Under the pieces are notes generated by a model. The model had not been told where the DNA came from. It saw nothing but the letters and a program-made list of their open reading frames with translations, and did no database searches. The position numbers were made by a program, and so were the translations under genes. DNA of 64,000 nucleotides from an uncultured Christensenellaceae bacterium. Its GTDB lineage: Bacteria > Bacillota > Clostridia > Christensenellales > Pumilibacteraceae. Within the stretch, counting starts at the first letter, position 1. Each line of letters starts with the position of its first letter. Positions 27,725 through 35,847 of the stretch are shown here, piece by piece. The DNA is taken from positions 1 through 64,000 of the forward strand of contig CAJULQ010000003.1 of assembly GCA_910587595.1 (NCBI GenBank). The letters run 5' to 3'.

Positions 27725-27764
27725 TTGACAAAACAAAAATAAAGTAGTATCGTATATATACGAT
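27725..27764 (+). promoter_or_regulatory. Promoter with palindromic operator for the TnpV-like gene
   Basis: TTGACA (27725-27730), a 17-bp spacer and TATCGT (27748-27753) form a sigma-A promoter. A perfect 16-bp palindrome, ATCGTATATATACGAT (27749-27764), covers the -10 and start region and would suit a dimeric repressor. Confidence 0.65.
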
Positions 27765-27781
27765 TTACGGAGGTAATCAAT

Positions 27782-28141
27782 ATGACGAAGCAAGAACAAG
27801 TAATTTTGAAGGCAGAGCAGGGGCAGGGGCTTACGGTAGAGGAAATAAAAATCTATCAGAAAGAGGTCAAACCCCAACAGCACGTTTACGGAAAATACGG
27901 TACTCTTAAAAAACTGTATCTCGAAAAAAGGGGTATTGATTGGACGATTGCCGATTTGCCCACTTACCTTCACGGCGTAGACAAACAAGCGGACGAGTTG
28001 CAAGAAGCTATGCGAGCAAGGCTTGAACACGACGAGAGGTATAAGCGCACGGGCGATTTTGTGGAAGATTATCGCAGACAGACCAAAATACAAAGACTTA
28101 TCGAAGAAGAAATCTTAAACGAAATCGTTTATGTAGCATAA
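27782..28141 (+). CDS. TnpV-like transposon protein
   Basis: This 119-residue protein starts at ATG 27782 after CGGAGGT. The body (GKYGTLKKLYLEKRGIDWTI...LHGVDKQADELQEAM) and the ending ILNEIVYV fit the TnpV family of small proteins carried by clostridial mobile elements. The molecular role of TnpV is not established. It has its own promoter and a palindromic operator, and opens the right-end regulatory and recombination block. Confidence 0.6.
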   Translation: MTKQEQVILKAEQGQGLTVEEIKIYQKEVKPQQHVYGKYGTLKKLYLEKRGIDWTIADLPTYLHGVDKQADELQEAMRARLEHDERYKRTGDFVEDYRRQTKIQRLIEEEILNEIVYVA

Positions 28142-28151
28142 GGAGAAAACT

Positions 28152-28382
28152 ATGCCGCGAAGAAAAGAAGATACGCCGAGCCGCATCGTAAAGCGAACTT
28201 ATGAAGAAAGACATAAGGACGAGCGAAAAGAAAAAAGTATAATGTTCGGAACAAGCATTGACCGTGAGTATGGCGAGGAAATAAATACGTTTCTGAAACA
28301 GCACGGCATAACAAAGGTGGAGCTGATTGTCGCAGGGTATCAAGCCTTGCAAAGTCAGTATGGCCCTAATAAAACAGAATAA
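28152..28382 (+). CDS. Small basic protein with YGPxKTE tail
   Basis: This 76-residue protein starts at ATG 28152 after AAGGAG. The first half is very basic (RRKEDTPSRIVKRTYEERHK). The second half (FLKQHGITKVELIVAGYQAL) may form a small helical DNA-binding fold. The last 20 residues and the hairpin downstream are closely repeated at the end of the next gene. No named family is recognised. It is probably co-transcribed with the TnpV-like gene. Confidence 0.55.
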   Translation: MPRRKEDTPSRIVKRTYEERHKDERKEKSIMFGTSIDREYGEEINTFLKQHGITKVELIVAGYQALQSQYGPNKTE

Positions 28383-28391
28383 CCAATCACG

Positions 28392-28417
28392 AAGCGAGGA
28401 CTATGGCCCTCGCTTTT
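28392..28417 (+). terminator. Intrinsic terminator
   Basis: AAGCGAGG (28392-28399) pairs with CCTCGCTT (28408-28415), then two more T. The loop contains TATGGC, as in the hairpin after the next gene. Confidence 0.7.
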
Positions 28418-28464
28418 AGTTTTCATATAGGCAACTACTCAATTCAAGTATAGGAGAAAAGGAA

Positions 28465-28917
28465 ATGAAAAAAGTCGGTATTTACATTTATCGTGCGCGT
28501 GTCGATATTCCGAACATAATAGAAGCACAATTACAGAAGTTACATGATTATGCAGTCGCGTCTGACGGTACTGTTGTAGAAAAATATATAGATATAGGTC
28601 GCTTTCAAAGCTATAAACGGCGTTCTGCGTTGCGGCGGTTAATAAGCGATTGTAAAGCGGGCAAGTTGGACGAGGTTTTGGTTTTGCGAGTCAGGCATTT
28701 GAGTCGGAAAGCAGAGGAGTTTTTGGATCTGTATAACCGAATTGCAGAGAATCATGTGGCACTGAATATTGTAGAAGAACCTATTAGCGAAGAATTAGTC
28801 AATCTCTTACAAATCATAGGCGTTTTGAAAGAGAAAGGTAAATTAAAAAAAGAGGAACTCATTGGTGCAGGGTGCAAGGCTCTGTTGAATGAGTATGGCC
28901 CGAAAAAAACCGAATAA
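28465..28917 (+). CDS. Degenerate resolvase-like protein without the catalytic serine
   Basis: This 150-residue protein follows the resolvase N-terminal fold: GIYIYRARVDIPN where active recombinases have AAYCRVSTDSQDQ, then RRLISDCKAGKLDEVLVLRV and HLSRKAEEFLDLY, matching the strand-helix layout and the RxxR-type motif of the three larger recombinases downstream. The active-site Ser is absent. It ends with the YGPKKTE tail seen in the preceding gene. It may regulate or partner the active recombinases; function is inferred only. Confidence 0.6.
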   Translation: MKKVGIYIYRARVDIPNIIEAQLQKLHDYAVASDGTVVEKYIDIGRFQSYKRRSALRRLISDCKAGKLDEVLVLRVRHLSRKAEEFLDLYNRIAENHVALNIVEEPISEELVNLLQIIGVLKEKGKLKKEELIGAGCKALLNEYGPKKTE

Positions 28918-28925
28918 AAGAGTAT

Positions 28926-28954
28926 AAGAGCGAGAGCGTATGGCCCTCGCTCTT
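28926..28954 (+). terminator. Terminator-like hairpin
   Basis: A perfect 9-bp stem (AAGAGCGAG 28926-28934, CTCGCTCTT 28946-28954). The T-run after it is poor. Its loop again holds TATGGCC, echoing the hairpin at 28392-28417. Confidence 0.5.
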
Positions 28955-29069
28955 GCATTTATTTATCATTAAATATTGCCTAACGGCATGACGAAGAAAG
29001 ACGAACATCGAAAGGTGTAATCGTATCGGAGTTATGCCGGTTGCGCTTACATCTTTCAAAGGAGGGAAT

Positions 29070-29234
29070 TTGATAAGCGCAGAGCAAAAGCAAGAGAACT
29101 TAATTATATATCTGTTGGCGAGAGATATATTGAAAAGATTATACGCCAAACAAGCGGTTAGTTTGGAAGTGTTGGAACGGCTAAACCGTAAAAATGCAGA
29201 GCAAATGGGATGCTCGGTGTCATCAATCGTATAG
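29070..29234 (+). CDS. SHOCT-like small protein upstream of the recombinases
   Basis: I place the start at TTG 29070, three bases after an AAAGGAGGG site, giving 54 residues. The text LLARDILKRLYAKQAVSLEV followed by ERLNRKNAEQMGCS resembles the short SHOCT-type proteins found just before serine recombinase genes of clostridial elements. The recombinase start lies 11 bases after its stop, so it is probably coupled to that gene. Confidence 0.55.
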   Translation: MISAEQKQENLIIYLLARDILKRLYAKQAVSLEVLERLNRKNAEQMGCSVSSIV

Positions 29235-29244
29235 GAGTAGCAAA

Positions 29245-30801
29245 GTGGAGAATACGGCAAAACAAGTCATAATAATAAACCCTACGAAAAAAGACGAGAA
29301 AAAGATAAGGGTTGCGGCGTATTGCCGTGTAAGTACAGATTCGCAAGATCAGGTTAATTCCTTCTTTGCGCAAGTAAGATATTATACCGACTATATACGT
29401 CATAACGACAAAATGACGCTTGTAGATATTTATGCGGACGAGGGTATAACGGGTACAGAAGTAGATAAGCGCGATGAGTTTAAGCGTATGATGAAAGACG
29501 CGAAAAATCGGAAGATAGACCGCGTTGTCGTAAAAAGTTTTACGCGCTTTGCTCGAAATTCGCTTGAATGTTTAGAGTCTATCAGAGCGTTAAAGTCCTA
29601 CGGTGCGAGCGTATATTTTGAGAATGACCATATTGATACATCCATACATAACTCTGAAATGATAATTTACATTAAGAGTGCGTTTGCGCAAAATGAAGCT
29701 ATGTCGGCTTCACGGCGTATGGCGTTATCCACTCGTATGCGAATGGAAGACGGAACATTTGTTACGCCTAACGTGCCGTATGGTTACAGACTTGAAAACG
29801 GCGAGCTTGTAATTGTGGAAGAAGAAGCAGCACGAATACGCAAAGTGTTTGAGCTGTATTTATCGGGTATGGGTGCGAACAATATAGTAAAAGAAATGCG
29901 CCGAACCGAACAAGGGAATATGCGATGGACGATGAGCGGAATTAAATATATGCTTAACAATGAACGGTATGTTGGTGATATGCTCATGCAAAAATTCTAC
30001 ACACCGCAAATACTACCGCTTCGTTCACGTCCGAATAAAGGTGCTTTGCCAATGTATTATGCAAAGGATACACATGAGCCTATTATTACGAGGGAAATGT
30101 TTGATTCGGTAAAGAAAGTAAAGGCCGAGCGCGATGAGCGATATACAACCGTTCATTCAGGCAAAAAGGAGTTTTTGCAAGGGAAACTTAAATGCAGATG
30201 CTGTAATCGCAATTATAGAAAAAGATTTTTGCAAACACAGGAAATGGTTTGGCTATGTAATAACAAGGGTACTGTCGATGGTGTTAATAAATGCAATTCG
30301 ATTATCTATACCGACTTTGAAATAAAGTCCGCATTTGTGCAAATGTATAATACCTTGAAGCAAAACGAAAAAGTGATTATCGACGAAACGATTGCGCAGC
30401 TTAATACATTGAAGGTTAAGGTAAATGCAGGGAATGACGAAATCGCCGTAATAGATAACGAGATAGCGTCGTTAGCAGATCAGAATAAAGTGTATGCGGA
30501 ACTATATGCGAGCGGTATAATCGACGAAGTTACCTATCTCGGAAAAACTGACAAATATAAGAATCGCATGACGGAATTGCGCTGTCGCAGATTAAAACTC
30601 ATAAACGAGGACGAGGAAGAATTATGTATTGAGAATTTACGAGAGTTAAAACGCTTTCTTGCCAACAGTATGGATTTTATGACTGAAATGGATGAGGGTG
30701 TATTCTCGCGTATTGTCAAAACCGTGTATGCAGAAGATGACGGAGCGCTTACGTTTAGATTAAAATGTGATTTAGAATTGAAGATATATGTGCGGAGGTA
30801 A
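29245..30801 (+). CDS. Large serine recombinase 1
   Basis: I choose GTG 29245, seven bases after TAGGAG, giving 518 residues; an ATG at 29194 lies inside the previous gene. The resolvase domain carries AAYCRVSTDSQDQ with the catalytic Ser, and SFTRFARN. The recombinase DNA-binding domain runs to about residue 290. A Cys4 zinc ribbon follows (LKCRCCNRNYRKRF...CNNKG...NKCNS), then a coiled coil (about 360-480). It probably catalyses excision and integration of the element together with the next two genes. Confidence 0.9.
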   Translation: MENTAKQVIIINPTKKDEKKIRVAAYCRVSTDSQDQVNSFFAQVRYYTDYIRHNDKMTLVDIYADEGITGTEVDKRDEFKRMMKDAKNRKIDRVVVKSFTRFARNSLECLESIRALKSYGASVYFENDHIDTSIHNSEMIIYIKSAFAQNEAMSASRRMALSTRMRMEDGTFVTPNVPYGYRLENGELVIVEEEAARIRKVFELYLSGMGANNIVKEMRRTEQGNMRWTMSGIKYMLNNERYVGDMLMQKFYTPQILPLRSRPNKGALPMYYAKDTHEPIITREMFDSVKKVKAERDERYTTVHSGKKEFLQGKLKCRCCNRNYRKRFLQTQEMVWLCNNKGTVDGVNKCNSIIYTDFEIKSAFVQMYNTLKQNEKVIIDETIAQLNTLKVKVNAGNDEIAVIDNEIASLADQNKVYAELYASGIIDEVTYLGKTDKYKNRMTELRCRRLKLINEDEEELCIENLRELKRFLANSMDFMTEMDEGVFSRIVKTVYAEDDGALTFRLKCDLELKIYVRR

Positions 30802-30803
30802 TT

Positions 30804-31679
30804 ATGGCAAATCGAATGATTAGTTACGGATACGGAATTGAAAACGGCATGATAGTCATTATTCCGAGTGAAGCCGAAGTAGTAAAAGAGATATTCAATG
30901 CCTATTTGAACGGGAAAATTCTCAAAGAAATAGCCATAGATTTATCCGAACGTGGAGTAATCTTTTTTGAGGGAAGAAGCGAGTGGAATAAGAATACCGT
31001 TGTGCGCATTATCCAAAACAACAAGTACATAGGCGAGAACAATTATCCTGCGATAATTGACAGTGAAACTTTCGAGAAAGTCAATAGTCAAAAGGAAGCA
31101 AAGGGACACAAAAAAGAAAAACAGCCTGAAATCATAGAATATCTAAAAGGTGTTGTATATTGCGGTGAGTGCAGTAGATTGTTACACCGCAGAGTTACTT
31201 GGGGAATACGCGAAAAGTGGTATTGCGAGGGCGGCTGTAAATGCGAGAAGTATATTGACGATAATTTTATTTTTTGTGGTGTACGGAAAGTGTTGTGTGC
31301 TGTAAAAGATAATTCACAATTACTGAACGCGAGCGAAGATAAGCCGACTTATATAAAAACGCAGGAGATTATGCGTTATATGAATGAAATAGGCAGATAC
31401 ATCAACGAGCGGACGCCGAACTTTAATACAGGTAAAAAGCTGATAATGGAATGTGCATCGTTAAAGTTTGCGGCTTGTAGATATAACAGTAAGAATACTG
31501 TTGCCGAGTATATTGCCGAGCAGCTAACGCAAGAGCAGGAATATTTGCAGAAAGGCTTTCTACGAAAAATCATAGAAAGAATAATCGTGAAAGCCGACGG
31601 TAATATTGTTGTTCGATTTATAGGCGGCGTAGAAGTGTCCGAAAACGGTATTGGAGGTAATTGTGGAAGCGCAAGCTAA
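30804..31679 (+). CDS. Recombinase-family protein lacking the catalytic domain
   Basis: This 291-residue protein starts at ATG 30804 after GGAGGT. It begins directly in the recombinase DNA-binding domain (YGYGIENGMIVIIPSEAEVV, NKNTVVRIIQNNKYIGE) and then has a Cys-rich zinc ribbon (CGECSRLLHRR...YCEGGCKCEKY). No resolvase domain and no catalytic Ser are present. It lies between two full recombinases, so it probably works as a DNA-binding partner in a three-protein recombination complex. Confidence 0.85.
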   Translation: MANRMISYGYGIENGMIVIIPSEAEVVKEIFNAYLNGKILKEIAIDLSERGVIFFEGRSEWNKNTVVRIIQNNKYIGENNYPAIIDSETFEKVNSQKEAKGHKKEKQPEIIEYLKGVVYCGECSRLLHRRVTWGIREKWYCEGGCKCEKYIDDNFIFCGVRKVLCAVKDNSQLLNASEDKPTYIKTQEIMRYMNEIGRYINERTPNFNTGKKLIMECASLKFAACRYNSKNTVAEYIAEQLTQEQEYLQKGFLRKIIERIIVKADGNIVVRFIGGVEVSENGIGGNCGSAS

Positions 31680-33297
31680 AAAGATAGTAACAAAGATAGA
31701 AGCGAATCCGTTGCTTGTAAAGCATAATGACGAGAACGCTTTACTGCGTGTTGCCGCATATTGCCGTGTGAGTACGGACAGCGATGATCAGATTGAAAGT
31801 TATAAGGCACAGGTAGCACACTATTCGGAAGCAATAGCAAAAAATCCCAAGTGGCGATTTGTAGATATTTATGCTGATGAGGGTATCACGGGAACTTTGG
31901 CACGAAAACGCCCGAACTTTTTGCGAATGATTCGCGATTGCGACAAGGGAAAAATAGACCTGATACTTACAAAGTCTGTTGCGCGTTTTGCTCGTAATAC
32001 GGTTGATAGTTTGAATTATGTTCGTAGACTTAAAGCACAGGGGATAGGTGTTTACTTTGAAGAACAAAATCTTGATTCGTTAAAAGCAGACAGCGAAATG
32101 CTTTTGGGTTTCCATAGTGTTATGGCGCAAGCCGAAAGCGAGAATATAAGCGCCAATGTACGGTGGGGTATAACGCAAAGAATGAAGTCCGGCACGTTTG
32201 CTTTTCGATATAATATATTAGGTTATAGGAAAGGAGCGGACGGACAGCCCGAAATAGTCCACGAAGAAGCCGAACACATACAGATGATTTATAGAATGTA
32301 TCTTGACGGTAGTAGCCTTGACCAAATAAAAGCGTACTTGGAGCAGAATAAGATTTTAACGGCGCAAGGTAAGTGTATATGGAGCAAGCAAATCATACAA
32401 AATATTCTGACCAATGAGCGGTATTGCGGAGATATGCTTTTGCAAAAGACTTTCACCGAAAACCCCATAACTAAAAAGGTAAAAAAGAATCATGGAGAAA
32501 TGGCAAAATATCTTATATCAAATAATCACCCCGCGATTATTGACAGAGATACATATAAGTTGGTGCAAATGGAAGTTGCACGGCGCGGAAGCAAACGCAA
32601 GACCGCAGATAAAACAATCACTGAGCAGGGAAAATACAGCGGTAAATATGCGCTGACCGAATTGCTTGTGTGCGGAGAGTGTGGCAGTCCGTATCGAAGA
32701 ATAACATGGACGAAAAACGGCAAGAGCAGACGAGTATGGCGGTGTTTAAGTAGAGTGGAACATGGTAAGCAATATTGCTCGCATTCGATAAGTGTTGACG
32801 AAGAAAAAATACAAAGAGCTATCTGTCGGGCATTGAATAAAGTAGTCAAGCATAAACAGGGAGCAATGGACTTGATTATGTCGAACTTGTCTTATGCGGT
32901 TACAGGTGATGATGATGTGCTATACATATCTTCAATAGAAAGCAAATTGAAAGACCTTGACGAAGAAATGGATAAGACGGTTAAATTGAGCCAAGAGAGT
33001 CAGGGAGATCCGATTCGTTTCCGTAATATGATAAGCCAACTTTGTCAACAAATGACAGCATTGCGGCAGGAGCTTGAGCTGACAAAAGCCAAGTTGGAAA
33101 CTAATGAAAAGGTTAGCGCAGAGATAGAACGTATAAAGGAAACGCTATCCGATGAAGCTGTTAAGTTTAACGAATATGATGAGGTTACTGTACGCAGACT
33201 CGTTGAGTATATACGGGTAATGGCAGACGGAAAAATAGTAGTAATACTGAAAGGTGGAATGTCAGTAGAAGAAGTCATTGAAGAAAAGTCCAAGTGA
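31663..33297 (+). CDS. Large serine recombinase 3
   Basis: The likely start is GTG 31663, just after GGAGGT (31653-31658) and overlapping the previous gene by 17 bases; a TTG at 31651 is the alternative. The product has 544 residues. The resolvase domain has AAYCRVSTDSDDQ (catalytic Ser) and SVARFARN. The recombinase domain, a zinc ribbon (LLVCGECGSPYRRITW...WRCLSR...YCSHS) and a long coiled coil follow. It ends at an intrinsic terminator and marks the probable right end of the element. Confidence 0.9.
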   Translation: MEAQAKKIVTKIEANPLLVKHNDENALLRVAAYCRVSTDSDDQIESYKAQVAHYSEAIAKNPKWRFVDIYADEGITGTLARKRPNFLRMIRDCDKGKIDLILTKSVARFARNTVDSLNYVRRLKAQGIGVYFEEQNLDSLKADSEMLLGFHSVMAQAESENISANVRWGITQRMKSGTFAFRYNILGYRKGADGQPEIVHEEAEHIQMIYRMYLDGSSLDQIKAYLEQNKILTAQGKCIWSKQIIQNILTNERYCGDMLLQKTFTENPITKKVKKNHGEMAKYLISNNHPAIIDRDTYKLVQMEVARRGSKRKTADKTITEQGKYSGKYALTELLVCGECGSPYRRITWTKNGKSRRVWRCLSRVEHGKQYCSHSISVDEEKIQRAICRALNKVVKHKQGAMDLIMSNLSYAVTGDDDVLYISSIESKLKDLDEEMDKTVKLSQESQGDPIRFRNMISQLCQQMTALRQELELTKAKLETNEKVSAEIERIKETLSDEAVKFNEYDEVTVRRLVEYIRVMADGKIVVILKGGMSVEEVIEEKSK

Positions 33298-33314
33298 ATT
33301 GCTCGGACTTTTTT
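33284..33314 (+). terminator. Terminator of the recombinase operon
   Basis: AAAAGTCC (33284-33291) pairs with GGACTTTT (33305-33312), with a T-run to 33314. The stop codon lies in the loop. Confidence 0.75.
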
Positions 33315-33326
33315 GCTATGAAACGA

Positions 33327-33355
33327 TTGTAAAAAACTTTCTAATGTGCTATTAT
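33327..33355 (+). promoter_or_regulatory. Promoter in the recombinase-downstream gap
   Basis: TTGTAA (33327-33332), a 17-bp spacer and TATTAT (33350-33355), with TG just before the -10. It points at a short stretch ending in a strong terminator at 33442-33471. Confidence 0.5.
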
Positions 33356-33361
33356 ATCGAT

Positions 33362-33471
33362 AGGGAATGAAAAAGCCCCTAAATTACGCATTTTTTGGCG
33401 AAAAGCGAGGGCAGTATTTTCGTCCTATAAAGACAAAACAGAAAAAACCGCTCGAAATTCGGGCGGTTTTT
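33362..33471 (+). ncRNA. Candidate small RNA or terminated leader, about 110 nt
   Basis: It runs from the predicted start of the promoter at 33327-33355 to the T-run of the hairpin at 33442-33471. It contains no convincing reading frame and has an inner hairpin (TAGGG/CCCTA). It could be a free small RNA of the element end or the attenuated leader of the gene at 33559. Confidence 0.35.
33442..33471. terminator. Intrinsic terminator
   Basis: CCGCTCGAA (33448-33456) pairs with TTCGGGCGG (33458-33466), flanked by six A and five T, so it could work on both strands. Confidence 0.7.
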
Positions 33472-33558
33472 CTTATAAAGCCACTGCTTTGTAAAATTTT
33501 TATGTAATCGAAAAACGGGGAAGAGCCTTTGCCGGTATTTCGGTGAGGAGATGCGAAA

Positions 33559-34125
33559 ATGTCGCAAACAAATATTAAAATAACAATATTAAAGGATACG
33601 CTCCGTGTTCCGCTTGATGCGCAAGCGTTGCAAAATGCGATTTTTGTGGAAAGCGGGAATGAACACTATGTTCTTTCGCAAATAACCGTAAGCGGCAAAT
33701 ACGACCGCGAATATACGGTTGCTTCTTATTTTCTGCCGCTAGATGAATTCAGAGTGCTTTTAGACGGAGATTTGTTGATTTTTTGTTTGTTCCATGAACT
33801 TGTCGTGATCGACTTGGCAAAAGACAAACTGATAAAATCGATTGCCTTTGACGGTTACGAGTTGCTTCGTATCATAAAATTCAAATCGGGATATTTTTTG
33901 CACGGAGAAGCGGAAAACCGCTTTTTGGATAAACATTTCAAAACGGTTTGGGAGGCGGGCGCAGTGGACATTTTTGCAAATTCCAAGGCAGAGAAAGATC
34001 TCGAGATATACGACGATTTCATTACGGTTTTTGATTGGTGCGGGTATAAACACGTTTATGACGAAGTGGGAGAAGTGGGATTTTCTACATACTATCCCGA
34101 ATATAATTGTAACGAGGAAGAATAG
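33559..34125 (+). CDS. Hypothetical protein, beta-rich, possible immunity-type protein
   Basis: This 188-residue protein starts at ATG 33559 with GAGGAG about nine bases upstream. Predicted beta-rich segments (YDREYTVASYFLPLDEFRVL, LLIFCLFHELVVIDLAKDKL, FITVFDWCGYKHVYDEVGEV) suggest a propeller-like or WD-like sheet fold. It has no signal peptide or membrane helix. I do not recognise its family. The toxin/immunity-like genes just downstream make an immunity role possible but unproven. The base composition is clearly more AT-rich than the chromosome at 37 kb onward. Confidence 0.55.
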   Translation: MSQTNIKITILKDTLRVPLDAQALQNAIFVESGNEHYVLSQITVSGKYDREYTVASYFLPLDEFRVLLDGDLLIFCLFHELVVIDLAKDKLIKSIAFDGYELLRIIKFKSGYFLHGEAENRFLDKHFKTVWEAGAVDIFANSKAEKDLEIYDDFITVFDWCGYKHVYDEVGEVGFSTYYPEYNCNEEE

Positions 34126-34187
34126 AATTTGTAAAAAAGTTGCTCCTTATCCGTGTTGTTGACAAAAGCAGTCAACAATAATATGTA

Positions 34188-34428
34188 ATGGATACGGATT
34201 GGTTAATATCCGAATATATCAGACAAGGCAAAGAAAAATACGAACGCGGAAAATTTTCGTTGCATACGTTGGACGATTACGGACAGCGCATCAATATAAT
34301 AACAGCGCATCAATATAATAATAGAATTGCCGAGAAAAGACAAAATAGGCACGGTGACGCTGACGTCGGGTTGGATGGTGTATCCGAACGGCGTGATAAA
34401 ATTGGTAACGGCATATGGAGATAATTAG
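34188..34428 (+). pseudogene. Toxin C-terminus-like small gene broken by a 19-bp tandem duplication
   Basis: From ATG 34188 the frame reads MDTDWLISEYIRQGKEKYER and on to DDYGQRINII. A perfect 19-bp tandem repeat (34283-34301 and 34302-34320) then shifts it. If one copy is removed, the frame continues IIELPRKDKIGTVTLTSGWM and ends ...KLVTAYGDN at TAG 34426-34428, giving 73 residues. That ending resembles DUF6883-like C-terminal modules of polymorphic toxins. As it stands the frame runs on to a TAA at 34422-34424 with a nonsense tail. Confidence 0.7.
34283..34320 (+). repeat. Perfect 19-bp tandem duplication
   Basis: Two identical 19-base units (ACAGCGCATCAATATAATA) stand head to tail inside the coding frame. 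Nineteen is not a multiple of three, so the duplication frameshifts the gene. Confidence 0.95.
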
Positions 34429-34429
34429 T

Positions 34430-34927
34430 ATGAAAGAAAGCGATAAAGTAAAACTCATAGTAGAAAAAGAGAAGTATGCAAAGGAGGGCGTGCATAAAGG
34501 GGCGCAAGGCACCATATGCGATCCGCGAAATATTTACGGACAATGGCTTGTCAGTTTTAGACAAAAAGACAGCTATAAAGAACTTGCATGCATTCCGGTT
34601 AAAGAAGAGGATCTGGAAGTAACATGGGAAAGCCCTATCAGAAAAATAGGGGCTAACGTATTGTTTTTTTCCACGAAAGAAAAGTATTCCGTACAAGGTA
34701 TAACCAACGGCATGTTTGGCGTGATCGTAGAGAAAGACGAAGTTTTGAGTGCGCAAGAAAAAGAAGGGGACGAAGAAACGACGTATTGGAAAGTGAAATT
34801 CGAAACGGATAGCGGCGAAAAAATTATTTCCGTTTACTACAATGACATGTCGCCCATACGCGACGACGAATTGGATGCGTACAAAAAAGAAGTGGCGCGC
34901 GCATTAAAAAAAAGGCAGATGCAATAA
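34430..34927 (+). CDS. Putative immunity-type protein with two SH3-like halves
   Basis: The start at ATG 34430 lies nine bases after GGAG and just past the end of the broken gene; the product has 165 residues. It reads VKLIVEKEKYAKEGVHKGAQ then GTICDPRNIYGQWLVSF, and the second half repeats the theme (ANVLFFSTKEKYSVQGITNG, FGVIVEKDE). Such SH3-like proteins are found beside toxin C-termini in Firmicutes. I infer a partner for the 34188 product. A bidirectional terminator repeat follows. Confidence 0.55.
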   Translation: MKESDKVKLIVEKEKYAKEGVHKGAQGTICDPRNIYGQWLVSFRQKDSYKELACIPVKEEDLEVTWESPIRKIGANVLFFSTKEKYSVQGITNGMFGVIVEKDEVLSAQEKEGDEETTYWKVKFETDSGEKIISVYYNDMSPIRDDELDAYKKEVARALKKRQMQ

Positions 34928-34943
34928 ACGACAAGTCGACATA

Positions 34944-34983
34944 CAAAAAAAACCGCAAGGCGAAATGCTTTGCGGTTTTTTCG
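34944..34983. repeat. 40-bp direct repeat, copy 1 (bidirectional terminator)
   Basis: Forty bases are identical to 37092-37131 in the same orientation. The unit is itself a terminator: AAAACCGCAAgg / ctTTGCGGTTTT with A and T runs on either side. It separates the + strand gene at 34430 from the - strand gene at 34991. Confidence 0.95.
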
Positions 34984-34990
34984 TATACAT

Positions 34991-35833
34991 TCACATTGTT
35001 TGATTTTGGTAATGAAAGCAGGTATATACCATTTTATCGCGTAAATGCATGTCAGCATATCCTAAATCCAACTTACAAAAAATGTAAGGAAGTAAAACCA
35101 TACAGTCATTTTCATATGCGGAGGATACAAGCAGTTTATCGTTCTTGACCATAAGGATAGAAGGAAGTTTTTCTTTTTCCATCCATAAAATCATTTTTTT
35201 GATTGTGTTTGGATTGGCAATTTCGGCTTTGGTAAAAACATTAGTAAAGTATTTTGTTACATCATCATTGGGTTTAAGTTTATTGTATATAAGTTCACTT
35301 ATAAGCTGTTTCCAACCTTGTATAAACATGTAAGAGTTCACTTGTTCGACAAAGTCTTTATAGGGGATAAGTTCCTCGACGGAAACCATGCATTTTTGCA
35401 TGGTAGCTATTGTATTAGTGAACATAATAAACAAATCTTTTGTTGTATCGGGGTAGTTATCTTCTATAGATCGGGTGTTCGTTTTATTAAGGGTCGGTGG
35501 GTTTATTATACGAAACATGTCCTTGTACAAGAAGTTTTTTATATGTTCCCATGGTAAATCTTTGAAATATAGAAAATCATTTATAATTATCATATATTTC
35601 ATGCGCCTATTTAGTTTTTTTCGATTTTTAAGAATGGTTTTCAAATCTTGTCGCATAAAAACCAATTCGGATAAATGGGCTATAATAGCATTACGATAAA
35701 CAATCTTATAGTTATATACCGAAAGTTCCAATTGTTTTATAATATAAGAAAGTTCGGATTCTTTGTTTGCACCAATAAGTCTTTTGATTCGTTTTTTAAT
35801 ATTGCGTATAGAGAAACGGCTGATATTGGCCAT
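34991..35833 (-). CDS. Unknown 280-residue protein, partner of the SLOG protein
   Basis: It starts at 35833, 14 bases after the SLOG stop, with AGGAC before it, and so forms a two-gene operon. The N-terminal 80 residues are very basic and helical (FSIRNIKKRIKRLIGANKES, MKYMIIINDFLYFKDL). The rest is mixed, with KKMILWMEKEKLPSILMVKN near residue 215. No signal peptide, clear membrane helix or catalytic motif is visible, and no family is recognised. In a SLOG operon the unknown partner is a natural candidate effector; that is inference. It is strongly AT-rich. Confidence 0.7.
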   Translation of the reverse strand: MANISRFSIRNIKKRIKRLIGANKESELSYIIKQLELSVYNYKIVYRNAIIAHLSELVFMRQDLKTILKNRKKLNRRMKYMIIINDFLYFKDLPWEHIKNFLYKDMFRIINPPTLNKTNTRSIEDNYPDTTKDLFIMFTNTIATMQKCMVSVEELIPYKDFVEQVNSYMFIQGWKQLISELIYNKLKPNDDVTKYFTNVFTKAEIANPNTIKKMILWMEKEKLPSILMVKNDKLLVSSAYENDCMVLLPYIFCKLDLGYADMHLRDKMVYTCFHYQNQTM

Positions 35834-35847
35834 TTAAGTTGCTGTCC

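Noticed and set aside
34156..34178. Hairpin TTGTTGAC/GTCAACAA as a terminator
   Set aside because: There is no T-run on either strand; it may be an operator but nothing supports that.
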